A stretch of DNA of 6,278 nt, taken from positions 1 to 6,278 of the forward strand of contig UQEM01000140.1 of assembly GCA_900540005.1 (NCBI GenBank). The letters run 5' to 3'. This document shows positions 1 to 4,785 of this stretch, piece after piece (within the stretch, counting starts at the first letter, position 1; the number at the start of each line of letters is the position of its first letter). A program made the translations under genes and the position numbers. Source of the stretch: an uncultured Ruminococcus sp. GTDB taxonomy: Bacteria > Bacillota > Clostridia > Oscillospirales > Ruminococcaceae. The notes under the pieces are model-generated. The model did not search any database. It was not told where the DNA came from and saw only the letters and a list, made by a program, of their open reading frames with translations.

Positions 1-47
1 GAGATGACGTCGAGTCTCGTGGGCTCGGAGATGTGTATAAGAGACAG
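1..47 (+). other. Untrimmed Illumina Nextera adapter with i7 barcode (not genomic)
   Basis: Bases 14-47 match, over the full 34 nt, the Nextera Read 2 / transposase adapter, ending in the 19-bp Tn5 mosaic end at 29-47. Bases 6-13 (GACGTCGA) sit exactly where the 8-nt i7 index belongs. Bases 1-5 (GAGAT) match the 3' end of the P7 flow-cell primer. From memory, the index is the reverse complement of Nextera XT index N729. The layout P7 tail, index, adapter, insert is what an untrimmed read-through read leaves at a contig edge. This stretch says nothing about the organism, and the contig really begins at base 48. Confidence 0.98.
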
Positions 48-416
48 GTTTCTTACCGCTTCATGACCACTATCGACCGCGAGGCGCACTTCAATAAGCT
101 CCGCGGTATCTACAAGGAAAAGTGCGACCTCATGAGCAGCTATATCGACAATGAATTCTCAAAGAGAATTTCCTATATCAAGCCGCAGGGCGGACTCTTT
201 ATCTGGTGCACGCTCCCCGATGACTGCGATATGAACAAGTTCTGCACCAAAGCCGTTCAGGATTATAAAGTCGCTGTTGTTCCCGGCAACTCGTTCAATA
301 TCAGAGAGGACGAAAAGAGCCACTCTTTCCGCCTCAACTATTCCACACCCACAAACGAGCAGATCAAAAAGGGCATGGAGATACTTGCCCGCATGACAAG
401 AGAAATGCTCGACTAA
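48..416 (+). CDS. Class I/II PLP-dependent aminotransferase, C-terminal fragment
   Basis: This is the last 122 residues of a fold-type I aminotransferase of the 2-aminoadipate/MocR-like class I/II group, a cytosolic enzyme that moves an amino group between an amino acid and a 2-oxo acid through pyridoxal phosphate. Numbering from the first native codon, the family C-terminal signature is clear: PQGGLFIW (46-53), VVPGNSF (87-93) and FRLNYS (104-109), where Arg105 corresponds to the conserved arginine that binds the substrate carboxylate. Family members are near 390-400 residues, so roughly the first 270, including the PLP-binding lysine, lie beyond the contig end. The frame stays open through the adapter to a GTG at base 33, but those five leading codons (MYKRQ) are adapter and not protein. 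The substrate cannot be told from this part. The downstream gene follows after 20 bases, so the two are probably cotranscribed. Confidence 0.9.
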   Translation, partial: VSYRFMTTIDREAHFNKLRGIYKEKCDLMSSYIDNEFSKRISYIKPQGGLFIWCTLPDDCDMNKFCTKAVQDYKVAVVPGNSFNIREDEKSHSFRLNYSTPTNEQIKKGMEILARMTREMLD

Positions 417-436
417 ATAAAGAAAGGATTTTCACT

Positions 437-955
437 ATGCCCAACAGAAATACCGACCGTTACAGTGTAACTCAGAAATATCTTATGACAAGAGGACAGG
501 CTATCAACTTCCCTGCTCAGTATTTCAGCAAGAACTTCAAGAAGAATGACGTTTTCGGAGTAGTCATTGATATCCCCATGACTTCCGACGTTCTCACTAC
601 TATGGTTTGCTTCATCAACGGCGCTGCAAACATCTATTTCAATAACGGCGGCGAGTACACGGGAGCTTCTCAGAAGTACAGAAACCTCGTTCAGGCAGCA
701 CATACGCTCGTTGCAAGCGCAGGTCAGCTCCTCCCCAAATGTACCAAGACCAAGTCCTACGACCTCCCCAAGGGAAAAACTCAGAACATCTTCCTGCTCA
801 CAAAGGGCGGTATCTACAAAACTGAGGTAAAGCCCGGCATGATTCCCGAGGATCAGCAGGAACTCCGCGCTTTCTACGTTCTCTATCAGCGCGTTCTCGG
901 CGAGATCAGAAATTGCCAGCTCAAGGATCAGGCTTTCGGAGCTAATGCAAAATAA
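437..955 (+). CDS. Conserved-looking hypothetical protein, 172 aa, soluble
   Basis: I do not recognise this protein. It is real by context: it lies between two clear genes with gaps of 20 and 14 bases, has an AAAGGA ribosome binding site about 9 bases before the ATG, and shares the codon style of its neighbours. No signal peptide, membrane segment or cysteine cluster is visible, so it is likely cytosolic. The N-terminal 35 residues are polar and basic. Hydrophobic strand-like stretches follow at about 39-47 (VFGVVIDIP) and 54-67, a helix-like stretch at 82-98, two more strand-like stretches at 117-131, and a C-terminal helix at about 140-157. This strand-strand-helix-strand-strand-helix order resembles small profilin/Roadblock-type alpha-beta folds, but that is only a pattern impression. 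Adjacency to trpS and an aminotransferase gives no firm functional hint. Confidence 0.8.
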   Translation: MPNRNTDRYSVTQKYLMTRGQAINFPAQYFSKNFKKNDVFGVVIDIPMTSDVLTTMVCFINGAANIYFNNGGEYTGASQKYRNLVQAAHTLVASAGQLLPKCTKTKSYDLPKGKTQNIFLLTKGGIYKTEVKPGMIPEDQQELRAFYVLYQRVLGEIRNCQLKDQAFGANAK

Positions 956-969
956 GGAGGCATTCCACA

Positions 970-1968
970 ATGGAAGATAAAAAACTCATTTTCAGTGCCA
1001 TTCAGCCGACAGGTACTTTCACCCTCGGCAACTACATCGGCGCTGTAAGAAACTGGAGTCCGCTCCAGGAAGAATACAACTGCATTTACTGTGTTGCCGA
1101 TATGCACGCTATCACAGTAAGGCAGGATCCCGCTAAGCTCCGCCAGAACTCCCTTGCGGCTTACGCTCTGCTCATGGCTTGCGGTATCGACCCGGAAAAG
1201 TCGATACTTTTCATTCAGAGCCACGTCCCCACTCACCCGATGCTGAGCTGGGTCCTCGGCTGCAGCACACAGTTCGGCGAACTCAGCCGCATGACTCAGT
1301 TCAAGGACAAGAGCCAGCGTCACGCAGATGACGTAAACGCAGGTCTCTTTACCTATCCCGTTCTCATGGCTTCCGATATTCTCGCTTATAACGCTGATTT
1401 CGTTCCCGTAGGGATCGACCAGAAGCAGCACCTTGAACTTGCAAGAAATATCGCTCAGCGTTTCAACCAGCGTTACGGCGACTTCTTCACTCTCCCCGAG
1501 CCGTACATCATTGATGTAGGCGCAAAGGTAATGTCGCTTCAGGATCCTACCAAGAAGATGTCCAAGTCTGACGAGAATCCCAATGCCTGCATTCTCATTC
1601 TTGACGACAAGGACACGATAATCCGTAAGTTCAAGCGCGCTGTTACCGACAGCGATGCTGAGGTATGCTACCGTGAGGGCAAGGACGGCATAAACAATCT
1701 TATGTCAATCTACTCGTGCGTAACAGGCAAGAACTTCGACGAGATCGAGTCTGAATTCAAGGGCAAGGGCTACGGCGACTTCAAGGTCGCTGTCGGCGAG
1801 GCTGTTGCTGATAATCTCGCTCCTGTCCGCACCGAATTCGACCGCCTTATCTCCGACAAGGCTTACCTCAAGGAGTGCTACACCGCCGGAGCTGCAAAGG
1901 CTCAGAAGTATTCACAGCGGATCGTATCAAAGGTTTACCATAAAGTAGGCTTTGTAGACTTCAGATAA
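970..1968 (+). CDS. trpS: Tryptophan--tRNA ligase (TrpRS)
   Basis: This cytosolic class Ic aminoacyl-tRNA synthetase joins L-tryptophan to tRNA-Trp using ATP. The 332-residue length is normal for bacterial TrpRS. The N-terminal stretch SAIQPTGTFTLGNYIGA carries the HIGH-type ATP motif as TLGNYIGA (18-25). ADMHAIT (43-49) and MASDIL (133-138) are family blocks; Asp136 in the latter probably corresponds to the aspartate that reads the indole nitrogen. GIDQKQHLELAR (148-159) and an intact KMSKS loop (196-200) complete the active site. The C-terminal helical part (about 205-332) is the anticodon-binding region. The ATG is fixed by an AAGGAGG ribosome binding site at 954-960, nine bases upstream and overlapping the previous gene's stop. 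No T-box leader is present directly upstream, so any tryptophan control would lie further up the operon, outside the window. Confidence 0.98.
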   Translation: MEDKKLIFSAIQPTGTFTLGNYIGAVRNWSPLQEEYNCIYCVADMHAITVRQDPAKLRQNSLAAYALLMACGIDPEKSILFIQSHVPTHPMLSWVLGCSTQFGELSRMTQFKDKSQRHADDVNAGLFTYPVLMASDILAYNADFVPVGIDQKQHLELARNIAQRFNQRYGDFFTLPEPYIIDVGAKVMSLQDPTKKMSKSDENPNACILILDDKDTIIRKFKRAVTDSDAEVCYREGKDGINNLMSIYSCVTGKNFDEIESEFKGKGYGDFKVAVGEAVADNLAPVRTEFDRLISDKAYLKECYTAGAAKAQKYSQRIVSKVYHKVGFVDFR

Positions 1969-1985
1969 CCGCTGTTCGTGGTTAT
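1965..1985 (+). terminator. Weak hairpin overlapping the trpS stop codon
   Basis: An 8-bp stem (ATAACCGC with GTGGTTAT, one G·U pair) closes a 5-nt loop and includes the trpS stop codon. It is followed by AT-rich sequence rather than a clean T-run. It may be a weak terminator or a 3'-end stabilising hairpin. The 10-bp TGGTTATATT in its right flank (1979-1988) recurs at 2011-2020. No better terminator is visible between trpS and the mazG promoter. Confidence 0.35.
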
Positions 1986-2050
1986 ATTTAACAAATCATA
2001 CAAAACAGTTTGGTTATATTGTGCCAAAGTAACAAAGTTATAAAAACCTA

Positions 2051-2079
2051 TTGCAATTTCCCGAATTATAGGGTATTAT
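2051..2079 (+). promoter_or_regulatory. Sigma-A-like promoter of the mazG-hup-rqcP operon
   Basis: A TTGCAA -35 box (2051-2056) and a TATTAT -10 box (2074-2079) are separated by exactly 17 bases in an AT-rich gap. The predicted start is near 2085-2088, which gives a leader of about 130 nt before the mazG ATG. No competing pair of boxes with acceptable spacing was seen in the gap. Confidence 0.55.
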
Positions 2080-2088
2080 AGTATTCAA

Positions 2089-2183
2089 GGCGTATCCGAA
2101 AACTCGGTTTGTTTGGACTGTGCGCAACAATTGCAAAGCTTATACTGCGCTTAATTCAAAGGGAAAGAGTTTTCGGGTACGCC
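2089..2183. repeat. 95-bp unit bounded by 17-nt inverted repeats (structured mazG leader or MITE-like element)
   Basis: The arms are 2089-2105 (GGCGTATCCGAAAACTC) and 2167-2183 (GAGTTTTCGGGTACGCC). They pair over all 17 positions with a single G·U wobble. The 61-nt interior has a further 5-bp stem (GCGCA 2122-2126 with TGCGC 2146-2150). A short alternative hairpin, CGGG-TACG-CCCG (2174-2185), overlaps the right arm, and a run of seven T follows at 2193-2199, directly before the mazG ribosome binding site. The left arm starts within a few bases of the predicted transcription start, so the unit would be the first thing transcribed. It may be a cis-regulatory RNA, a small RNA, or a dispersed palindromic repeat. 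I see no clear target-site duplication and no riboswitch class I can name. Confidence 0.6.
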
Positions 2184-2199
2184 CGAGCACGCTTTTTTT

Positions 2200-2206
2200 A
2201 AGGAAG
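2200..2206 (+). promoter_or_regulatory. Ribosome binding site fixing the mazG start
   Basis: AAGGAAG lies eight bases before the ATG at 2215. The in-frame GTG at 2206 overlaps this Shine-Dalgarno sequence and has none of its own, so 2215 is the better start. The site follows the T-run at 2193-2199 directly, so folding of the leader could affect access to it. Confidence 0.7.
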
Positions 2207-2214
2207 TGTTTCTT

Positions 2215-3039
2215 ATGGTTGATTTTCAGCAAAAAAGTAACTACTCTATTGACGACCTTATCGAAATCGTGAAGCTGCTGCGCGGCGAGGGCGGCTGCCC
2301 TTGGGACAGAGAGCAGACTCACGAATCTATAAAGGCTGATTTCATTGAGGAGACCTGCGAGGCTATTGAGGCTATCGACCTCAAGGATACAGAGCTGCTG
2401 CGCGAGGAACTCGGTGACGTTCTTTTGCAGGTAGTTTTTCATTGCAGACTTGAAGAAGAAGTCGGTTCGTTCAGATTCGACGACATCTGCGACGGTATCT
2501 GCAAAAAGCTAATCGTTCGCCACCCGCACGTTTTCGGCAGCGTTCAGGCCGACAACACGGATCAGGTACTCAAAAACTGGGACGCTATCAAAATGCAGAC
2601 CAAGGGTCAGGAGTCATACACGGATACGCTCACAAGCGTTGCAAAGTCGCTCCCTGCTCTCATGAGAGCGCAGAAGGTCGGCAAACGTGCAATGCGCGCA
2701 GGCATGGACTTCCGCACTGCTCAGGACGCTATCGACTGCATTGCAAATGAAAAGGCTGAACTTGACGCAGCCGTTGCAAATGGAGACAAGAAGAATATCG
2801 AGGAGGAACTCGGCGACCTTCTGTTCTCATGCGTTAACGCTGCACGTCATCTCGGAGTTGATGCGGAGCTTGCACTCAAAGCTTCCACAGAAAAATTCAT
2901 CAACCGCTTTTCTGTTACGGAAGAGCTTACTAAGGCTGAAGGTCTTAACATGAAAGAGCTCCCGATAGAGGAACTTGACCTCTACTGGGATAAAGCTAAA
3001 TCTATTATCAATAACACGGAGGAAAATAATAATGACTAA
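2215..3039 (+). CDS. mazG: Nucleoside triphosphate pyrophosphohydrolase MazG
   Basis: MazG hydrolyses (d)NTPs to the monophosphate and pyrophosphate. It acts in the cytosol as a house-cleaning enzyme for non-canonical nucleotides, and in E. coli it also influences ppGpp levels. The 274-residue protein has the tandem two-domain layout. Domain 1 carries GGCPWDREQTHESI (27-39), the metal-binding EETCE (45-49) and EELGD (64-68), RHPHVF (92-97) and NWDAIK (111-116). Domain 2 repeats the pattern with KVGKRA (about 144-149), ExxE near 169-172, EELGDLL (187-193) and EKFINRF (216-222). Both sets of acidic residues are present, so nothing suggests inactivation. The ATG at 2215 is chosen by its ribosome binding site. 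The 3' end overlaps hup by 8 bases. The order MazG (YabN) then RqcP (YabO) is also found in Bacillus subtilis, and hup often sits between them in Clostridia. Confidence 0.97.
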   Translation: MVDFQQKSNYSIDDLIEIVKLLRGEGGCPWDREQTHESIKADFIEETCEAIEAIDLKDTELLREELGDVLLQVVFHCRLEEEVGSFRFDDICDGICKKLIVRHPHVFGSVQADNTDQVLKNWDAIKMQTKGQESYTDTLTSVAKSLPALMRAQKVGKRAMRAGMDFRTAQDAIDCIANEKAELDAAVANGDKKNIEEELGDLLFSCVNAARHLGVDAELALKASTEKFINRFSVTEELTKAEGLNMKELPIEELDLYWDKAKSIINNTEENNND

Positions 3040-3307
3040 AACAGAACTCATCAGCTCTATCGCTGACAAGGCTAACTGCACAAAGAAGGACGCTACTGCT
3101 GCTCTCGATGCTGTTCTCGCATCTATCGAGGAAGCTCTCGTAAACGGCGATAAGGTTTCTATCACAGGCTTCGGCACATTCGAGGTTCGTGAGAGAAGCG
3201 AGAGAAAGGGTATCAACCCCAGAACCAAGGCTGAGATGATCTGCCCTGCTTCTAAGGCACCCGCTTTCAAGGTTGGCAGAGCACTCAAGGAAGCTGTCAA
3301 CAAGTAA
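3032..3307 (+). CDS. hup: HU family DNA-binding protein
   Basis: HU is a small dimeric nucleoid protein that bends DNA without strong sequence preference. The 91 residues are standard length. The protein opens with MTKTELISSIADKA, a two-helix dimerisation body. It contains ITGFGTFEVRER (44-55), the bacterial HU/IHF signature, and the DNA-clasping beta arm, whose tip carries the intercalating proline in INPRT (Pro63). The C-terminus APAFKVGRALKEAVNK is typical. The ATG at 3032 lies nine bases after GGAGG at 3018-3022 and inside the last codons of mazG, an 8-base overlap that suggests translational coupling. An in-frame upstream extension to 2975 would only re-read mazG sequence and is rejected. 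HU rather than IHF is favoured because single HU genes are the rule in Firmicutes. Confidence 0.97.
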   Translation: MTKTELISSIADKANCTKKDATAALDAVLASIEEALVNGDKVSITGFGTFEVRERSERKGINPRTKAEMICPASKAPAFKVGRALKEAVNK

Positions 3308-3355
3308 GAGCTGGATCAGTTCTGCGGAGTTTTCCGCTGAAAGGAGATTCGCACT

Positions 3356-3598
3356 ATGAGACTTGACAAGTATCTCAAGGTTACGCGCCTTATCAAGCGC
3401 AGAACCATTGCCAACGAAGCCTGCGATGCAGAAAAGGTTTTGGTAAACGGCAAAGCCGCGCGCGCATCTTATGATGTAAAGGTGGGCGACATAATCGAAA
3501 TCAATATAGGAACACGTCCTCTCAAGGTCAAAGTGCTCAATGTTACCGAGCACGCAACCAAAGAGACTGCCGCTGATAATTACACGGTCATCGACTGA
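3356..3598 (+). CDS. rqcP: RqcP/YabO-type S4-domain RNA-binding protein
   Basis: RqcP (formerly YabO) binds 23S rRNA and the tRNA on obstructed 50S subunits. It works with RqcH to add alanine tails to stalled nascent chains in bacterial ribosome quality control. This 80-residue protein is almost entirely one S4 domain: MRLDKYLKVTRLIKRRTIANEAC at the start, the turn VLVNGKAARASYDVKVGDII (29-48), then a basic strand, PLKVKVLNV, and an acidic tail. The length is near the family norm of 80-90. AAGGAG at 3341-3346 fixes the ATG. The 48-base gap from hup holds a small 5-bp hairpin (3324-3337) just before the ribosome binding site. Position after mazG and hup supports RqcP over the similar heat-shock protein Hsp15, which also has an S4 domain but is longer. 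It is the last gene of the operon. Confidence 0.9.
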   Translation: MRLDKYLKVTRLIKRRTIANEACDAEKVLVNGKAARASYDVKVGDIIEINIGTRPLKVKVLNVTEHATKETAADNYTVID

Positions 3599-3609
3599 GT
3601 TCCCGAATC

Positions 3610-3641
3610 AATCCTGAGAAATATGATTCTCAGGATTTTTT
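3610..3641 (+). terminator. Intrinsic terminator of the mazG-hup-rqcP operon
   Basis: A perfect 11-bp stem (AATCCTGAGAA at 3610-3620 with TTCTCAGGATT at 3627-3637) encloses a 6-nt loop and runs into six T at 3636-3641. It begins 12 bases after the rqcP stop. Confidence 0.93.
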
Positions 3642-3649
3642 ATTGCACG

Positions 3650-3679
3650 AAAAAGCGCCCCGATTCTCTATCGGAGCGC
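3650..3679 (-). terminator. Intrinsic terminator of the epimerase gene (minus strand)
   Basis: Read on the minus strand, a 10-bp GC-rich stem (3670-3679 with 3655-3664, one G·U pair) with a 5-nt loop is followed by TTTTT (3654-3650). It lies 7 bases after the stop of the minus-strand gene. Together with the + strand terminator eight bases away, it isolates the two convergent units. Confidence 0.92.
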
Positions 3680-3685
3680 CGCAAA

Positions 3686-4639
3686 TTATTTTGTATTATG
3701 AATATCCCAGCGGAACGAAGTGAGCTTCGCCGCTCTTGTGTTGTCAAGCATATTGTTGTACTCAAGCTTTGCAAGATCGAGATAGCGGTAATTGGTCTTT
3801 TCTTCCTTATTTCCGCCGAAAATCCCCTTGATCTTGGAGAAAGCTCCGCCCGGCGACTTCTGAATTACAGCACCGAGACGATGATGTTCACGCATAAATG
3901 CGATGATATCAGCAGCCGTTGTGAGCAACTTGTCGCTTACGTTGTAGATTCCCGCATAAGACATATCGTCCGCATTCTTTGCAAAGCAGAGAATGAAGTC
4001 AACGAGGTTGTGGACGCAGCACATCTGGAATCCGTACTGACCCTTGCCATAGACGAATTTTGTGCCGTCTCTCGGGTCGGTGATCTTTGAAACGAGATTA
4101 TCCGTGAAATTGAGAGTGTACACGGGTGCAGATCTCGTAATGCAAACCATGACCTTCTTGTGGTGAGCCATTTCCGCAATGAGAGCTTTTTCCGATTCAT
4201 GCTTCATCTTTGCGTAATTGGTAACTATTTTAAGGTCGCTGTCCTCGCGGAGCGGTTCGCGGGTCTTGGGGAAGTCATACACCTGATCTGTGCTGAGAAG
4301 AATAACCTTCTTGACATTTTCTGTCATTGCATAGCGATAAATGAACTTATCGCACTGCGCGGACTCGTTTACCTCTTTATCGGTAACTATCGGACCGAGA
4401 TCATTATCAACTGTGCAGGCGGCATGAATAAAAACGTCTATCTGATTATTCTCAAAAATTTCGGCAATTGTATTCTTATCGGTCGGTGCAGCCTGAATGA
4501 AGGAATAGTGAAGCTTACCCTGATTATAAATTCCCTCTTCTCTGTCAACGGCAATGACCTCAAAACCCTTTTTGAGAAGTCCGGAGCAGATATGCTGACC
4601 AATGAGTCCGCAGCCTCCGGTTACAAGAACTGTTTCCAT
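3686..4639 (-). CDS. NAD-dependent epimerase/dehydratase family protein (extended SDR)
   Basis: This is a cytosolic Rossmann-fold enzyme of the extended short-chain dehydrogenase family, which usually acts on nucleotide-sugar substrates. The 317 residues start with the dinucleotide-binding loop TGGCGLIG (7-14). Asp32 at the end of the second strand (VIAVDRE) favours NAD over NADP. HAACT (72-76), the serine/threonine region LLSTDQVYD (114-122) and the catalytic pair Tyr142/Lys146 (YAKMK) are all present, so it looks active. The C-terminal substrate region ends with a basic segment (KSPGGAFSKIKGIFGGNKEEK, about 251-271) that I do not recognise from UDP-glucose 4-epimerase or dTDP-glucose dehydratase, so the substrate is unknown. 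AGGAGG (bases 4647-4652 on the minus strand) lies 7 bases before the ATG. It has its own promoter and terminator and is probably monocistronic. Confidence 0.9.
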   Translation of the reverse strand: METVLVTGGCGLIGQHICSGLLKKGFEVIAVDREEGIYNQGKLHYSFIQAAPTDKNTIAEIFENNQIDVFIHAACTVDNDLGPIVTDKEVNESAQCDKFIYRYAMTENVKKVILLSTDQVYDFPKTREPLREDSDLKIVTNYAKMKHESEKALIAEMAHHKKVMVCITRSAPVYTLNFTDNLVSKITDPRDGTKFVYGKGQYGFQMCCVHNLVDFILCFAKNADDMSYAGIYNVSDKLLTTAADIIAFMREHHRLGAVIQKSPGGAFSKIKGIFGGNKEEKTNYRYLDLAKLEYNNMLDNTRAAKLTSFRWDIHNTK

Positions 4640-4682
4640 AACATAACCTCCTTTCTATATATTACTATTTACTAACTATAGT

Positions 4683-4711
4683 ATTATACCATAAAATCAC
4701 AAATAAAGCAA
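4683..4711 (-). promoter_or_regulatory. Promoter of the epimerase gene, extended -10
   Basis: On the minus strand a consensus TATAAT (4688-4683) is preceded by TGG, giving an extended -10 element. A partial -35, TTGCTT (4711-4706), lies at a 17-base spacing. The start would fall near 4676, about 37 bases before the ATG. The -35 bases are part of the left arm of the palindrome at 4706-4765. Confidence 0.75.
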
Positions 4712-4765
4712 TAGGCGCGCTGTATCTTTTTTGCTGAAATGCAAAATATCCGCGCACTATTGCTT
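4706..4765. repeat. 60-bp imperfect palindrome with nested hairpin; possible minus-strand terminator
   Basis: The arms 4706-4719 (AAGCAATAGGCGCG) and 4751-4765 (CGCGCACTATTGCTT) pair over 14 bp with one bulged A at 4756. Inside, TTTTGC (4729-4734) and GCAAAA (4741-4746) form a second 6-bp stem with a 6-nt loop. On the minus strand it starts 21 bases after the solute-binding-protein stop and is followed by T-rich but interrupted sequence, so it is the best candidate terminator for that gene, though not a classical one. Its left arm includes the -35 box of the next gene. Confidence 0.6.
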
Positions 4766-4785
4766 GTGTAATTTATCGGTAAGAT

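Noticed and set aside
413..970. 185-codon minus-strand open frame opposite the hypothetical gene
   Set aside because: It is antisense to a gene with a good ribosome binding site and operon position. The translation has no recognisable family pattern, and the frame is open only because of the codon bias of the + strand gene.
928..1431. 167-codon minus-strand open frame opposite trpS
   Set aside because: It is a shadow of the clearly identified trpS and has no family features of its own.
2206..2214. GTG start for mazG, three codons upstream
   Set aside because: The GTG overlaps the Shine-Dalgarno sequence AAGGAAG. ATG at 2215 has correct spacing to it.
1969..2214. T-box, tRNA or known riboswitch in the trpS-mazG gap
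   Set aside because: I found no T-box signature, no tRNA-like cloverleaf and no named riboswitch core. Only the promoter, the inverted-repeat unit and small repeats could be supported.
2140..2442. 100-codon minus-strand open frame covering the mazG start
   Set aside because: It overlaps the inverted-repeat unit and the conserved mazG N-terminus. The protein looks random.
2975..3031. Longer N-terminus for HU starting inside mazG
   Set aside because: HU proteins start at MTKTEL-type sequences. The GGAGG at 3018-3022 is spaced for the ATG at 3032, and the extension only re-reads mazG.
2827..3553. Two long minus-strand open frames opposite mazG, hup and rqcP
   Set aside because: Both are antisense to three well-identified genes. 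Their leucine/serine-rich translations are typical of shadow frames.
3623..4675. Two + strand open frames opposite the epimerase gene
   Set aside because: The minus strand encodes a complete SDR with all catalytic motifs, a ribosome binding site, a promoter and a terminator. The + strand frames have none of these.
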